Assembly: GCA_021234155.1 (NCBI GenBank)
Contig: JAJEKV010000315.1
Coordinates: forward strand, 124,001 to 188,000
Direction: 5' to 3'
Length of the DNA stretch: 64,000 nucleotides
DNA from: Isoetes taiwanensis
Taxonomy: Eukaryota; Streptophyta; Lycopodiopsida; Isoetales; Isoetaceae
Shown here: piece after piece, positions 25,401 through 44,140 of the stretch
Position numbering within the stretch: the stretch's first letter is position 1
How the letters are laid out: the number at the start of each line of letters is the position of its first letter
Notes under the pieces: model-generated
Seen by the model: only the letters and a program-made list of their open reading frames with translations
Told to the model about the DNA's origin: nothing
Databases searched by the model: none
Translations under genes and position numbers: made by a program

Positions 25401-25729
25401 AATGAGACGGTCTTTGATTGGGTAGAGGCCAATGACCACACACCTGAGAATTGGGTTGCTAAGAGTTGGCTGCAGGCGGTCAAAACCACTTCCGCCGCAA
25501 TGTCCCAGGAAGATAGAAGGAGAGTGGTTAAGAGGCTCGTGTGCCGCCTCTAGAGTGCACTAGAACTGCGTTTTCTCGACTCACGAAGTCGAAAAGTTGG
25601 TTAGTCGTAGGCCTCCCACCCCGTCGAGCCATCCCTCTTCGCAATTCGATGAGCATGGTTGAAGGAGAGTGACTCGGGATCGGTGGAGGCACTGCGACCG
25701 CACAAAGGGCCACCGTGGCAGGTATGACA

Positions 25730-25751
25730 TTCTCGACTCACGAGTCGAGAA
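25730..25751. repeat. Near-perfect palindrome with AC centre
   Basis: TTCTCGACTC and GAGTCGAGAA arms flank a two-base centre. It represents the family consensus. Confidence 0.9.
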
Positions 25752-25876
25752 GGCGCAACCGAGCTTAAAAGAATGTGAAGACATTGGGTAATGTGCAACC
25801 GGGCATGAGTCGGTGAATCCACCGGGCCAGCAGTCGAGTGTACACTCCCTCTTCTACCGCCTGATATTCGAGAAGT

Positions 25877-25894
25877 TCGACTTCATGAAGTCGA
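25877..25894. repeat. Perfect 18 bp palindrome
   Basis: TCGACTTCATGAAGTCGA. The GACTC/GAGTC core of the family is replaced on both arms (GACTT/AAGTC), a paired change. Confidence 0.9.
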
Positions 25895-25955
25895 GAAGAA
25901 GGCCTGTACTTCACGGACTTGTTGGCAAGTGAAGTATTCTCAACTTCGCCACTCC

Positions 25956-27259
25956 CCGCATGTCTCCCCGATTGGAGGATATGCCGTGTGAGTTAGAAAT
26001 GCGCATTCTTACGGAAGCAATTCCTATTCTTAGTTCTTACTTGGAGAAAAAACATTCCTAGTTATGTTCCATTTATGAAACATTCTTAGACAAAGTTTAG
26101 CTATATCTTTTGTGAATCTCTTACATTAATGCTCGCAATATCTTACTTCCTAAAACCTGTCTCCGATGAGTGACATCTCGGTTGCTTGCTACTACTCTAA
26201 CCACTATTCTCACTTTTTGCACGTACAATGTATTCAATTCAACCACAAGCAAGAAAAAGATAACAAAAAACAAAACAATACAAAAGGAAAATGATATGAG
26301 AGAGATTAGTGAGATTAATGAGAAAACAGAGAATGTTGGAGACAAAATGAGATTAATGAGAAAAACAGAGAACAAAAGATGAGAAATGAGATTAAAAAGG
26401 GTATGATATTACAAAAACATACCCGGATTTCTTGGATGAGGAGGAGAGGCGCGGTTCGATTCCATGTGGGTATAGTCACGAGAAAGCGTGAATAAGGATT
26501 TATCCGGGGTGTAAATTGTATCGAGGATTAATAAGAGCCTCTAACAATGAATATAAGTAAAAATGCAGAAAGGACTTACGTAAAACTAAAAAGCAGACAC
26601 TAAAAGGGCCTCACTTTCTTCCGAGGCAGTAACTTTTAGCTCGAACACTCAACCGCGAGAACTTCCGGCCGCCGGCGCCCCGATCCGTCAATTGCAATCT
26701 CTTGTCATAAGATGGCCTTGGAATGGCTCGGTTCGATCGATCGCTTGATCGGAAAAGCTGGCGCTTTAAAAAAATCTGAGCTCGAAGAGTGTCCGAAAAG
26801 CAGGGGGAGGAAGAATGGTGGGGGGGGAGGAAGAGGGTGCGGTTAATTACGGCCGCACCTCGAACCTCGTAAAAAGTGCAATAATAAACTTCGGTCGCGC
26901 AGGGCCATGCCTCCATGGCGATGGCGGTGGGAGGGTTCTTGACATGGCCACGCTTTCGACCCTCTCGAGGAGGGCCACGTGGCCATGACAAGATATGAAA
27001 GGTTAGGTTATATGTTTATATATGTTACCTTATATATTTAATATGGTTTCAATGGTTGAATAGTTTCAATGGTTATATATGGTTACAATGTTTACATATG
27101 GTTTAGAATGAGTATGGTTGTATGGTTTAATATGGTTATATGATTTTAGTTAATATGGTTGTATGATTTAATATGGTTATATTTAATATATTTGTATGGT
27201 TTTATATGGTTCACATGGTCATATTTGTGGTGTTTGGGGCTATATGGTTTTAATGTGAG
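25956..27259. repeat. Non-coding stretch with simple repeats
   Basis: An imperfect GAGATTAATGAGAAAACAGA repeat lies at 26297-26390, and a degenerate ATATGGTT array at 27001-27235. A minus-strand open frame at 26611-26991 has no recognisable domain and is not called as a gene. Confidence 0.55.
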
Positions 27260-30200
27260 CTTTTTCATTCAGGGAGCATGTGAGATGAGTAAAATGGAGC
27301 CAAGGAAGTCCAAGCAGAGGCCATTGCCCTAGGCTCCAATGGAGGAAGAAGGGTTGCCTTTTGTTGCACCCTTGCAAACTGCACGGTTTTTGCAGAGGGC
27401 ATAATAACTGCAGTTGATCCATTTGATAGTGTGAATGATGAGAGGCTGGGAGATGAACATCTTGGAGTTGGCATTGTGAAGCTTCTTATCGAAGTTGATA
27501 CAATCATGTCCCAGGGAAGCTCTAGTGATTGCATTGTGTGCTCAGGGCTGCTGGAGTCCCAAGCTCGAGTTGAGATGGCCAATTAGATATATTACACACA
27601 AGAATGGTGATACTCTAGAATGCCCCTCTCGAAACTACACACCCCAAGGCCCACCCAAGGCCATGTGGAAGATTTGGTGGTCGATGAGCATCCTTTGATC
27701 ACAAGGAAGAGACGCTATGTCTTTCATAGAAGGCGACCAAGGGTGCCAAAGAGGCCTAGAAGTGACAAATATTTAGAAAGGATGGAAAGTATGGCACCAA
27801 CCGGAGAAAACCCGAGGCAATTAGGGGACAAGAGTGTTGCAACCTAGATTGCACGGTGCAAAGACAATGTGGATGACCTCGTGCGGATAAGGTCCCAATA
27901 CATTGGATGACTTCAAAAAGATAGGATTAATTTCATTTACTCCTTGTGTAGGAATTCCAGCTATGATGAAAACACGGGGCGGCTACTATATCAATTGAGG
28001 GGCATGAAGGTATGTATGAGAGCATTGAGATGGATTCTTGGGGTGAGCAAGTCTTCATTTTGAATCTATCGGGAGCAGGTTAGAAAAGGGCACGATTTGT
28101 TCCAACATGGTAATGCACTCACTTTGAAACCTAGAGCAAATACTCTCAAGGCCATTGCGGTCTTGAGAGCTTTTGTGAGATACATGTCTCAATCTATGCC
28201 CCACAAGTCGAGCAGAACGAGCACGGTGTGCGAGTGGTGCAAAAGAGTGTTGCCACAACACTATATCCAAAAGGAGTGCCTTAAGGAGGTCAACTCCATC
28301 CCGAAACTACTTGGAGGTAGGCCTCTTTCTCAATCACATTTCAGCAAGTTATAGAGCACTCACTTCTCGGGGCGTGAGTGTCCTACAACACATGCCATTC
28401 TCAAAGTGCAACACTTGCATTCAACTCAAGGATACACTTGCATCAACCGCAATAGAGAAAGAAAGAATGGCAATTAGGGAGCAATTTTTGCAGATCACCA
28501 AAGGGACCAAATATCATGTAGACAGTTGTATTGGCGGTGGAGAACATTTTCCGAGATGCAAAACGGATAAATTTTTGTGTATAATTCATGATAAGATGGA
28601 CCAACACAAGACTTTCTTGCCAAAGCTAGATCCTTTACCCAAGCGTTGTCAAAACGCTTTTTCGGATGAAAGTAAGTCTGGCGGGTGTATTAACACATGG
28701 TCATGGAACTGGAACATATGGTCATTTTGTGCTTGATCTATGGAGAGATGATCCAAACTTCCATGTGAGCTCTATTTTCAAGTGCCCGAGAACACTAGAG
28801 AAAGGATCGATAGAAGGGAGGAGGTATTCCCCTTCAAAGACCCATTTTTGAGGCTTTGATGGATGATCAACCTTTGTTACCAAAGGCAGAAAAAAAGCTC
28901 ACATCCAAGGTGTCTAGTGAATCAAGGAGGACTTGGGATGATTTCCCCTTACTTGAGAAATCACCACCTCGAGGAGCTATGTGTTCAGTTGGACAACCTG
29001 TTGGAAAGAAAACAAGAATAGATGGATGTTTGGGGCTATGTCATACTTAACGGCCGAAGGGGAGTATTCAAAGTTGTGAAAGTGGGATTCATGATGGTTG
29101 GGCATACGCATGATGATATAGATGGATTCTTTGGAACTTTCTCCACCAAGCTCAAGAGAAAACGTGACCACTCTCCCTGAACTAATGGATGTGTTTGAGA
29201 GCTGCATTGACCCCAACCCAATGGTTTTCTTGATGGATGAGGTTGCAGATTGGAAATCATTTGTAGAAGGATACTTGCTAGATGGTAAGGACAGGTTGAC
29301 GGGACACACAAAGCCACTTGGGTTCAAGTTTTGGGTTAGGGATGGAATACCAATCATGCAATATAAGTGGAGACCGGTGACAAGTTGTGGATGCACAGGT
29401 ACAAGGTATCGAAGTTGTGGCAAAAGGGTGTCTTTGGTGAAGTTCTCATTCCTAAAGGGCAGCCAAAACCAATACCTCCCTTCAAGGCAGGTCCAAAGAC
29501 TCTAGCCAACGGTGAAGGGCATCAAGGATTACATAACGCCTTTGGGATGATGTTCAAATGGAAAGCACACCTCCACTCTTAAGAAAAATCAAATGGACTC
29601 CTAATCAAGTCTTTGGGAGAAAGTTGTGACATGCTTAGAAACCCAAGAGCGACCATGTGGGAGGGAGCTAAGAGGCGGGTTCTTGGGAGTCAAGATGGGA
29701 GGGTTCTCAAGGTGCAAGCACGTCTAAGAATGCTCACTTGGGTCCCAACAAGGGTTCCAAGTGGTTTGTGGGAAGTAAGGCCTCCCCAAAGAAGTGGTTT
29801 GATCTTCCGAGTGGGATCCCTTTGAGGACATCAAGGAAGGATACTTTGTGCTAGTAAGGCCCGATGATGAGGGGATCCAATATGGTTAGGGGTGGCACTC
29901 TCACGATGTAACCACCACTATGCCCGATGGAGAGGAGTTGCGTCCCGGATTCCAAATTCAATATTGGGAGCCCATTGGGAGACACAAGAAGGGCAACTTG
30001 AAGGAGCAACAATAATGGACCGATGGGAGAAGAAGTGGAGGGCAAATTATCCGCGACCCTCAAAGGAGGGAATTGGTGGAGTGTGTGGTATGGTCATATC
30101 CAAGTTCTCACGTTGCAAAGGACAACACACACAAGATCCCAAGAAGGGAGATGGACAAGGCCATAAGCAACCTCCATGCTATATCATTGTATGAGGGTAC
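27260..30200 (+). pseudogene. DDE-type transposase remnant B (DUF7869-like)
   Basis: A rightward coding region with several frame breaks. In order it shows a possible N-terminal block (AEGIITAVDPFDS, LGDEHLGVGIVKLL; 27365-27480), a basic region near 27710-27780, a Cys pair block (CEWCKRV; about 28230), a Cys-x-x-Cys block (FSKCNTC; about 28400), DKMDQHKT (about 28590), LTHGHGTGTYGHF (about 28690) and, around 28990-29120, LDN then CWKENKNRW then VGHTHDDIDGFF. The order of DKM-hKT, LDNC-KENKN and VGHTHdDID is typical of a transposase-like family common in non-seed plants and animals; the invariant Asp residues in LDN and DID are candidate metal ligands. Frames change near 28670 and 29000. The C-terminal part to 30190 is less conserved. 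It lies near the right inverted repeat of the candidate element. Confidence 0.65.
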
Positions 30201-30375
30201 ATAATATTGAGAAGTTTGAAAACTATCTCAACTAGTGGTTTGTAAAATTTATGAGGAAAACAAGTAACCCAATTCTATGTGTGTCATGTGTAATTCTATT
30301 CAAGCAATCAATTCAGAAATTTCTTTTATGGTGTGTGAGTCCCATTTTCAGTCCGAGTCCCAAAATTCAAGATTT

Positions 30376-30408
30376 GTCCCACTTTAATTAAATACGACTT
30401 GTATGAAC
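30376..30408 (-). repeat. Right terminal inverted repeat
   Basis: Complement of 18686-18718 with three mismatches; contains ACTTTAATTAAATACGACTT. Confidence 0.75.
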
Positions 30409-31240
30409 TTAAAGAGACTTGATGCACTTATGTTGGTGCCATTATGGGATGCACCATTTGAATCCATAGATTGGCAAGCATGTTTTAAGGATTGATATAC
30501 AATAAAAGGTAGAAGAGCAATGCGGCTTATAAGCTTATCAATTTCTGTTTCTAAAACTGACATATGCTTTTTTGGTATGGATCTATTTAGCACTTGATAA
30601 CATATATTTTATGAGTTGTATTATGAGTTGTCCTGCAAGTAATGCAAATGTATCTTTGTCTATGTTTTTTTTCAAAAACTTGGATTCTCAATTTGAATTT
30701 TTCTTTGGCATATAAAAGGTTGGAATTTGAGAACTTCCTATCATACGAAAAGGCATAAATGTCCATCGCTCAAAAACCCGTCCTTAGTGGCGAAGACAAC
30801 TTCAAAAAAATTGAAGTGTGAGAGGGCTTCCAAATTGCTGAACTGAGAGCCGGGCTTGTCTTCTTGCTAGATTTGATTTGTCTTCTAGTGAAGAATTTTA
30901 TTACGATTTGTCTCTTGCTCTGATTTCAGGTTTAAGAGCATCAAATTGCAATGGGAATGGTCTTCACGCAAAGTGGGTTCTACTATAATGGGGATGCCAT
31001 GCGCCTTCAAAAGCGTGAAAGAAGGGAGATAGAAGTGGTCACCAGGGATCAAATCTTGCCTGTTAAATCCTTCGCGTTAATTTATAGCCAATAGGATTGC
31101 CAGACTTGATCACAATCTCAACTGCTTATCTCGACCGTTGGATGCAATACAGTTATATCATGTTTAATTTTCACCATTGGCTCTACTATTTTTTTGGCTC
31201 TAAATCTTATCGTATAAATATCGAGCGTATATATATTGGC
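30409..31240. other. No gene recognised
   Basis: AT-rich sequence without recognisable protein similarity. Confidence 0.5.
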
Positions 31241-31243
31241 CAC

Positions 31244-31370
31244 CGTCATATCATCCCATGCCCCCATCCCATGGTGCCCCTTTTTTCCATGGCCACTCAT
31301 GGTGCCCCTTTTTTCCATGGCCACTGTCATATCATCCCATGGTGCCCCTTTTTTCCATGGGGCATCAACG
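31244..31370. repeat. Short tandem repeats of CATGGTGCCCCTTTTTTCC
   Basis: Three copies of ATGGTGCCCCTTTTTTCCAT in about 110 bp, partly separated by GTCATATCATCCCATG. Confidence 0.85.
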
Positions 31371-31380
31371 ATGACCCCAT

Positions 31381-31484
31381 TCAGACGAGTTATATTTCAT
31401 ACAAGATCATTTTCATCCTTAAAACAAATAAATCAGACGAGTTATATTTCATACAAGATCATTTTCATCCTTAAAACAAATAAA
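31381..31484. repeat. Exact tandem duplication, 52 bp x 2
   Basis: Copies at 31381-31432 and 31433-31484 are identical as far as read, beginning TCAGACGAGTTATATTTCAT. Confidence 0.95.
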
Positions 31485-33260
31485 TCAAACATTTTTGTGA
31501 CTCCAGTGGCTTGAAAATCGGCTTGAAAATCCCCAGTACCTCTATCTAGATGTACTAGGACATGTCTAGTATCAAACGCTACAACTAAGTGTTGTATCCC
31601 AGGGGCTTCAAGACGTACAACATGATGCAAAACCAAACAACATAGAAGTCAAGACAAGAACCCATTGCATTTTTTGTTAGTGCCACATGGAAGTAGGGAC
31701 GCCAATTCCACCCAACAAACAAGTCGAGAATAAAAAAATATTAGCTTTCTCTGCTCTTTTTTGCAGCCGCTGCAGCTCATCGCCAAATCAGTACTTCAAT
31801 GATTTTTGCCGAAATAATATGAAGCCGTCAACTAGTTTGTCGAATCAAAGTGGGGGATCTCGCAGAATGCCAGAAACAGCATCCCCAAATGTTTCCCTTT
31901 ACATCTTTCGTTACACTTGACACAACGTTACACTTCACACAACAGTGCAAAGGATGGAGACTAAAGAATGAGATACAGCAAACAATCACATTCATAAGGA
32001 TCTTCTTCGATCTTCACAAAATCGACTTCCTTCACTCAAGAGACCCACTCCGCTCTTCTGCGATGCCCAAATGGCATCCCCAAATGCCCATTCCCAATAC
32101 ATTTTCATTGCACTTGACTCTTGCAAATGATCAAATTCATAAGAACATATGCAAAGATTCCTGCCGCTTGAAGTTGCCTCCCTAACTCTAGCTCAACGAT
32201 CTCGATTTTGCATGGCCTTATGGCCCCATCACCAATGACTTTAGTTGGCCACCACAACCCAAAAACAATTGCAGTTTGTAATCTGTTGCCATCAATGCAG
32301 CGCACAGTAATAGTACGATACACACGTCTAAAGATGTCAAAGCTCGCTCCTTTCTTGAAATTCTCCCGATTCAAAGAAGCGAGTCTTGTAGAGTAGTTGA
32401 GGCGTGTCCTATTTTATTATGGCGTGTCCTATTTTAATATGGCGTGTCGGACCCATGCAGCAAAAAATCAGCCTAAAATTGAAGGGGCTTCAAGGTTTTA
32501 GATCAATAGAACCCCATGGCCCTGGGAGTGGCCAAATTGGAGTCTAACTCATGCCAAGCTGCTACAGATGGTAGCTTTGAAGAACACATACTGGGAGCAT
32601 TCTTAATGGCATCTTCCCACAACAAAGCCACAATCGACTTTCCTGAGATCTGTAAACCGAGCAAGCATCCTAGAACACTAACAACTATATAAAACTTTAC
32701 ATTATGTCCAATACATAGATTTTAAAACTGCAACACCGTGTTAAATTTATGTTGACGTTGGACAGGCTGGAACACACTCGTCTGGGTTGTATCTCCTACA
32801 AATGAGATCCTGATGTCCCATGTCTCTAGAACCTGGCCGTTTCTAAGTACTTCCAAGAGTCAGTATTGAGCTGCCATCATGTGTGTCTCTCTAAACGAAG
32901 GGGTTTGGCAATAGGTAATAGAATTTCTAAATAATTAGGAAATCTTATAAGTAGCTTTGACTTCTGAGAGCTGGAAGTCCAAACGAATTAAACCAGTATA
33001 AAGCATGTTATGTGGTCTAATCAATTCTTAGTTGGCATTTGCTCAACTTTTATGTTCCAAGAACTTTATTTCGTAGTCATTGTTAAAGTCGGTGAAGGAT
33101 ATATTCTCAAACCCCATTATTTGTTAATAAAGCAGAATGTTTTATGTCAGTTACCTGATATCTTGTGGCAAAACACCACCAGTAGAAACAGCCTTTTTTG
33201 TTGCAATATCACCACGCTTCCAGTCCTGCTGTAGCAATGATTAGAATAATCCGTAATCAT
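31485..33260. repeat. Non-coding stretch with a 20 bp tandem repeat
   Basis: A 20 bp unit, GGCGTGTCCTATTTTATTAT, repeats at 32401-32420 and 32421-32440 with a partial third copy at 32441. No gene is recognised elsewhere in this stretch. Confidence 0.6.
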
Positions 33261-34249
33261 GTACAAAGCTATCAAACAACATTTTACCTCGGTGCAGCTA
33301 ACAGCTATTCAGCTTATTCTTGCAGAACCATTCCTATTTTGATCCCAGGTGACAGAAATGATAAGCTAGTTTCAGATAAGGCTGATAAAAGAATTGAGAG
33401 GCTCAATTTGAAAACATCTCTGGGCTTTTACATTCAGAGATAAGATAATCTCTAAGACACAATATTTTCAAAAAATTTAATTCACAAGGCATAAACCAGT
33501 CTCATGGACACAATAAATATGCAAATATTGCACTGACCTCAAAAAAGCCAGGAAAATTGTATCTACTATTATACAGAGGATAGCAATCATGTTATGCTCA
33601 AGTACACAGAAATTTACAAAGACTCTTCTCTTAAATAAGAATGGTGGTTCTTCACAAGGTATAAATTGTTTGCGGCCAACTCCTGTGAATGCTGACAAAT
33701 TAAAGCACCAACGATGAATTCCTCGCAAAGAACGCGTCATATAAATATGGTTCTCTGGATCTCATGTGTTCTTAATAGTGAACCTCCTCCATCTGTTGAT
33801 ATTTATTGAAATTGGGGGCCACATGAGAGCACACGAGCTCCTGGAGCCCGTGTAACAGCCAAAGCTTGATTGGTTCGCTGCACCTGCAAAATAACCAATA
33901 AAAAGGTCCTGAGAGAGTAAAATTTGTTTCCCTTTGTACCCTTTAAATTTGACATTAGATTGGTGGTGATTGATGGCTAGAATCAAGCATACATCAAGGT
34001 AAAATGTAAGACAACAGTACCCTACTACAATGGACTTCCAAACAACAAACAATAAACACCTAATTCATTCACAAGCAATGGAGAATTACGGTGAATTGCA
34101 AAGTTTGTAGGAGTCCCATTGATTTTATATTACACGAGAAGATGGTTCATACAGATTAGCACGGACAAAATTAAGAAGACTCTTCAACCCACAGCCAATG
34201 GAAATCATTTTATACTCCTCAACACAATCAAAGTACGAAAGATGTTCAC
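33261..34249. other. Unrelated sequence where the UBP12-like C-terminus should be
   Basis: The last recognisable UBP12-like exon ends at 34250. A splice-acceptor-like TTTTGCAG near 33890 is followed by a short frame (minus strand) that does not resemble the UBP12 C-terminus and stops quickly. No homology to the missing region was seen here. Confidence 0.55.
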
Positions 34250-41868
<7,619 letters not shown>

Positions 41869-43560
41869 GTTCCGGCGAGAAAGATGTGTGCAAGGGAGGG
41901 CAGAATTAGGAAGAAGGGGCGATGTTTGGAAGGGGTTGGGACGCTAACGCAGGCGATCACGACGTATGTGGGGTGATGATGGAATGGAAGAGCCCTGCCA
42001 CACCGTAGAATGCAGCGGCATATTCCGCGGTAGAAGTGAGCTTTTACACAAACAGCACAGCAGATTTTAGAGAGAGAGAGTGCTGGAAAGAGAATACCTC
42101 GGCAATACGTGATCTCACTCGGATCCTCCACGTGTCCTCTCGCGCCCTTTCACGTGCGCATGAATTTTTTTTTGACGTAATAAACAGCTCTCCCTTTGCT
42201 TAGGCCAAATCCTCTTCCTGTCTCCACGTGTGGTTACAAATGGGTTGTTCAAGTCTCTCTTCGACATTCATTCAGGGGACCCTCATACATCCGTTTAGGA
42301 TGCTGTCATGTGGTGTGACGTAAAAGTTCTATTTCTTCTTTCACTCATCTAGTGCAATAGCTTGAGAGATATGGTAGCGAAAATATTAGTAATTGCGTCG
42401 TTGTCATGCCTTCTCGATGATGTCATGTGGCACGCCAATCTATTGCAGAATGGTAATCCAGACTACAGTTGTTCTGCTGCCTAAGAGCCGGTTCACATGC
42501 AATGAAGGCGCCATCACCCTCATGTAAAAAGGCTCACCCTTTACATGGACCATCACCGCCATCGCCGAGCCGCGGTGGCAAAACAGCCCCTCTTCGGCGA
42601 TGGTTGCATGTGAACCCACCCTAAAGCGCCTTTGGCGCCCGCCGCCCAGCCCGCTTCTAGCTCATGTGAGATCTTGTCCATGTGGTAGCACCAATCATAA
42701 CCCCAACCAGCCATACCAGCAGCACATCACGTCGGTAGCAACAATTCAGGAGCAACGGATCAGCATCAAGCATGAATTCGCCAGCTTTATAGCAACCTCG
42801 GTAGATTCTGAGCCAGCCTTTTGCACCTGGGCGTGAATTCTATTTGCATCAGGTCAATTGATCGCATTGGATCGATTTTTGCTTTAGGGCATAAACGGCA
42901 TCGCCGGGCTTATCAGCCCGAGGGGCTTTAGGGCGGACCAATACAAGGTTCCAGATAACCAAGTTCACCCGGGGATCAATTCGGCCACCTTCATGGCGTT
43001 TAGCCATACTTCACTTGTAGAACCCAATCTTCGGACGGATCCGGCCATAAGGGGCCGGTTTTTTCGTGAGCATGATCAAGCCATAGCCAGGCCTATGTGA
43101 GCTCGTTCAGAGGCGAATCCATTGGTTGAAAGTGGATTCATCGTGAAACCAAGTTATTTGTCCGATCCGCACACCATGACCGAGGCGGCTCGATCTAAAA
43201 GCTTCGGCGCACCATTATCCCGGGACCTTCTAGGCGGTTTTGTGAGCTTGAGACCAATTGACCTTACTTGCTCTCCCAATCGAGCATGATGTCTTATCAC
43301 ACGCCTTGGGAGGGGGGATGTTCGCCCTCATTTGTATTAGAAGGTAAACAATTTCTCCAAATCTTGATTTTGCTTTCTTCCAAGATCCTTGCGAATTCTC
43401 CTGCAGAGCCGCCACCCCCGCCCAAGCTGCAATGCATGGATGCCATCACACAAACTGACCCGAGCCAGACAGAAGCACGGATGGCATTAATCACTCAAGC
43501 TCAACCTCTTGTATAGATACTATAATGACTGATCTACAACCTCCAAGTTTGGACACAATC
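41869..43560. other. Upstream region of the UBP12-like gene; no gene recognised
   Basis: The first few hundred bases are the former promoter and 5' UTR side, with a GA-rich tract at 42069-42080. From 42480 the sequence becomes GC-rich, with hairpins such as GCCGGGCTTATCAGCCCG (42912-42929). The stretch 43268-43500 may be the coiled-coil part of the L1-ORF1-like fragment that follows. Confidence 0.4.
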
Positions 43561-43626
43561 TCTCACAGGTAGATAGAGCACGTTCCATCTTCCATACCTG
43601 ACTCCGAGCAAGACAGAAGCCTAAAT

Positions 43627-44000
43627 TTGCGCCTAGTGGGGATACCTGAAACAGAATCTTGGTCGGATATTGAACAGGATGTGCAGTTTTTCACAGACAC
43701 CATGCACATTCAGCAAACTAGCATCAATATAGTTCGAAGAGTTGGGGCCCAGCGACCGAATCGACCTCGTCATATTGTTGTGCAGTTCACTACCTTTCAT
43801 GACAGACTGTATATCCTTCAGCATGGTAGCCACTTGAAGAATACTCATTTCTCTGTCCAAGAAGTCAAGAAGAGTTGTGCAGAGTATGAGAGGCTAGGCT
43901 GCAAAAAAAATGGGCAGTTTACAGAGGAGGCACGGCCATTATCTGCGATCAGTGGCCTCAGAATCCCTAGCTGGGATATTCATCATAGCGCCTCCAACAT
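43627..44000 (+). pseudogene. L1-ORF1-like RNA-binding domain fragment
   Basis: The frame begins RLVGIPE, then a Val/Phe-rich helix, then RRVGAQRPNRPRHIVVQF and a Leu-rich end. This matches the layout of the RNA-recognition (transposase-22) domain of L1-type LINE first ORFs: RI-x-GIPE, then RxG-(x)n-RPI-V-F. It is open but lacks the rest of a LINE, and the frame continues directly into copia sequence. Confidence 0.5.
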
Positions 44001-44140
44001 CCAGGTTACTCTGCTATTTCTTATGTTCTTTTTCTCTTTGTATTGGGGTTCATCCTCTAGTTGTGATTTCTTATGGGGCATAGTCCCCAGGTACTGTTGG
44101 GGCTTATCCCCTCTTTTTTTATTCTGGTCCCATAACCCAT

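Larger units (their letters stand above)
24900..25900. repeat. Degenerate tandem array, about 270-310 bp units, with palindromes
   Basis: The words GTAGAGGCCTCCACCCA, ATATTCGGC, GAAGATGGTTCAAGGAGAG and GGTAGAGGCC recur in the same order near 24940, 25021, 25331 and, more diverged, 25602. A TCGACTC-family palindrome lies in the spacer of several units (25147, 25199, 25273, 25571, 25728). Confidence 0.7.
18836..25955. repeat. Dispersed family of TCGACTC/GAGTCGA palindromes
   Basis: At least a dozen short hairpins share a core like TTCTCGACTCnGAGTCGAGAA. Clear members start near 19621, 19676, 19795, 20810, 20861, 22589, 22645, 25147, 25199, 25273, 25571, 25728 and 25877, with eroded ones near 18840, 22534, 22705 and 25930. 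Arms often extend past the core with different but still complementary bases: GCC/GGC at 19795, GGTTT/AAACC at 22645, GATTC/GAATC at 25147. The core also varies in pairs: GACTC/GAGTC in most, GACTT/AAGTC at 25199 and 25877. They occur only inside the candidate TIR element. Confidence 0.85.
18686..30408. mobile_element. Candidate giant TIR transposon, about 11.7 kb
   Basis: Inverted 33 bp ends at 18686-18718 and 30376-30408 match at 30 of 33 positions, sharing GTCGTATTTAATTAAAGT. Weaker similarity continues outward, so the true tips may lie a little outside. Inside, a transposase runs rightward at 27.3-30.2 kb and a disrupted gene with a phosphatase-like domain runs leftward at 20.2-24.0 kb. 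Much of the interior is GC-rich and rich in CpG compared with its AT-rich flanks, suggesting recent arrival. No convincing target duplication was found, so the boundaries are provisional; two separate solo insertions of the same end sequence are an alternative. Confidence 0.5.

Noticed and set aside
18686-26000. Endogenous giant-virus insertion, suggested by GC-rich sequence with many hairpins
   Set aside because: No viral hallmark gene was seen, and the inverted ends plus transposase favour a transposon.
26415-26480. tRNA-like GGTTCGATTCC with partly matching flanks
   Set aside because: The span is too short for a tRNA and the T-stem does not pair.
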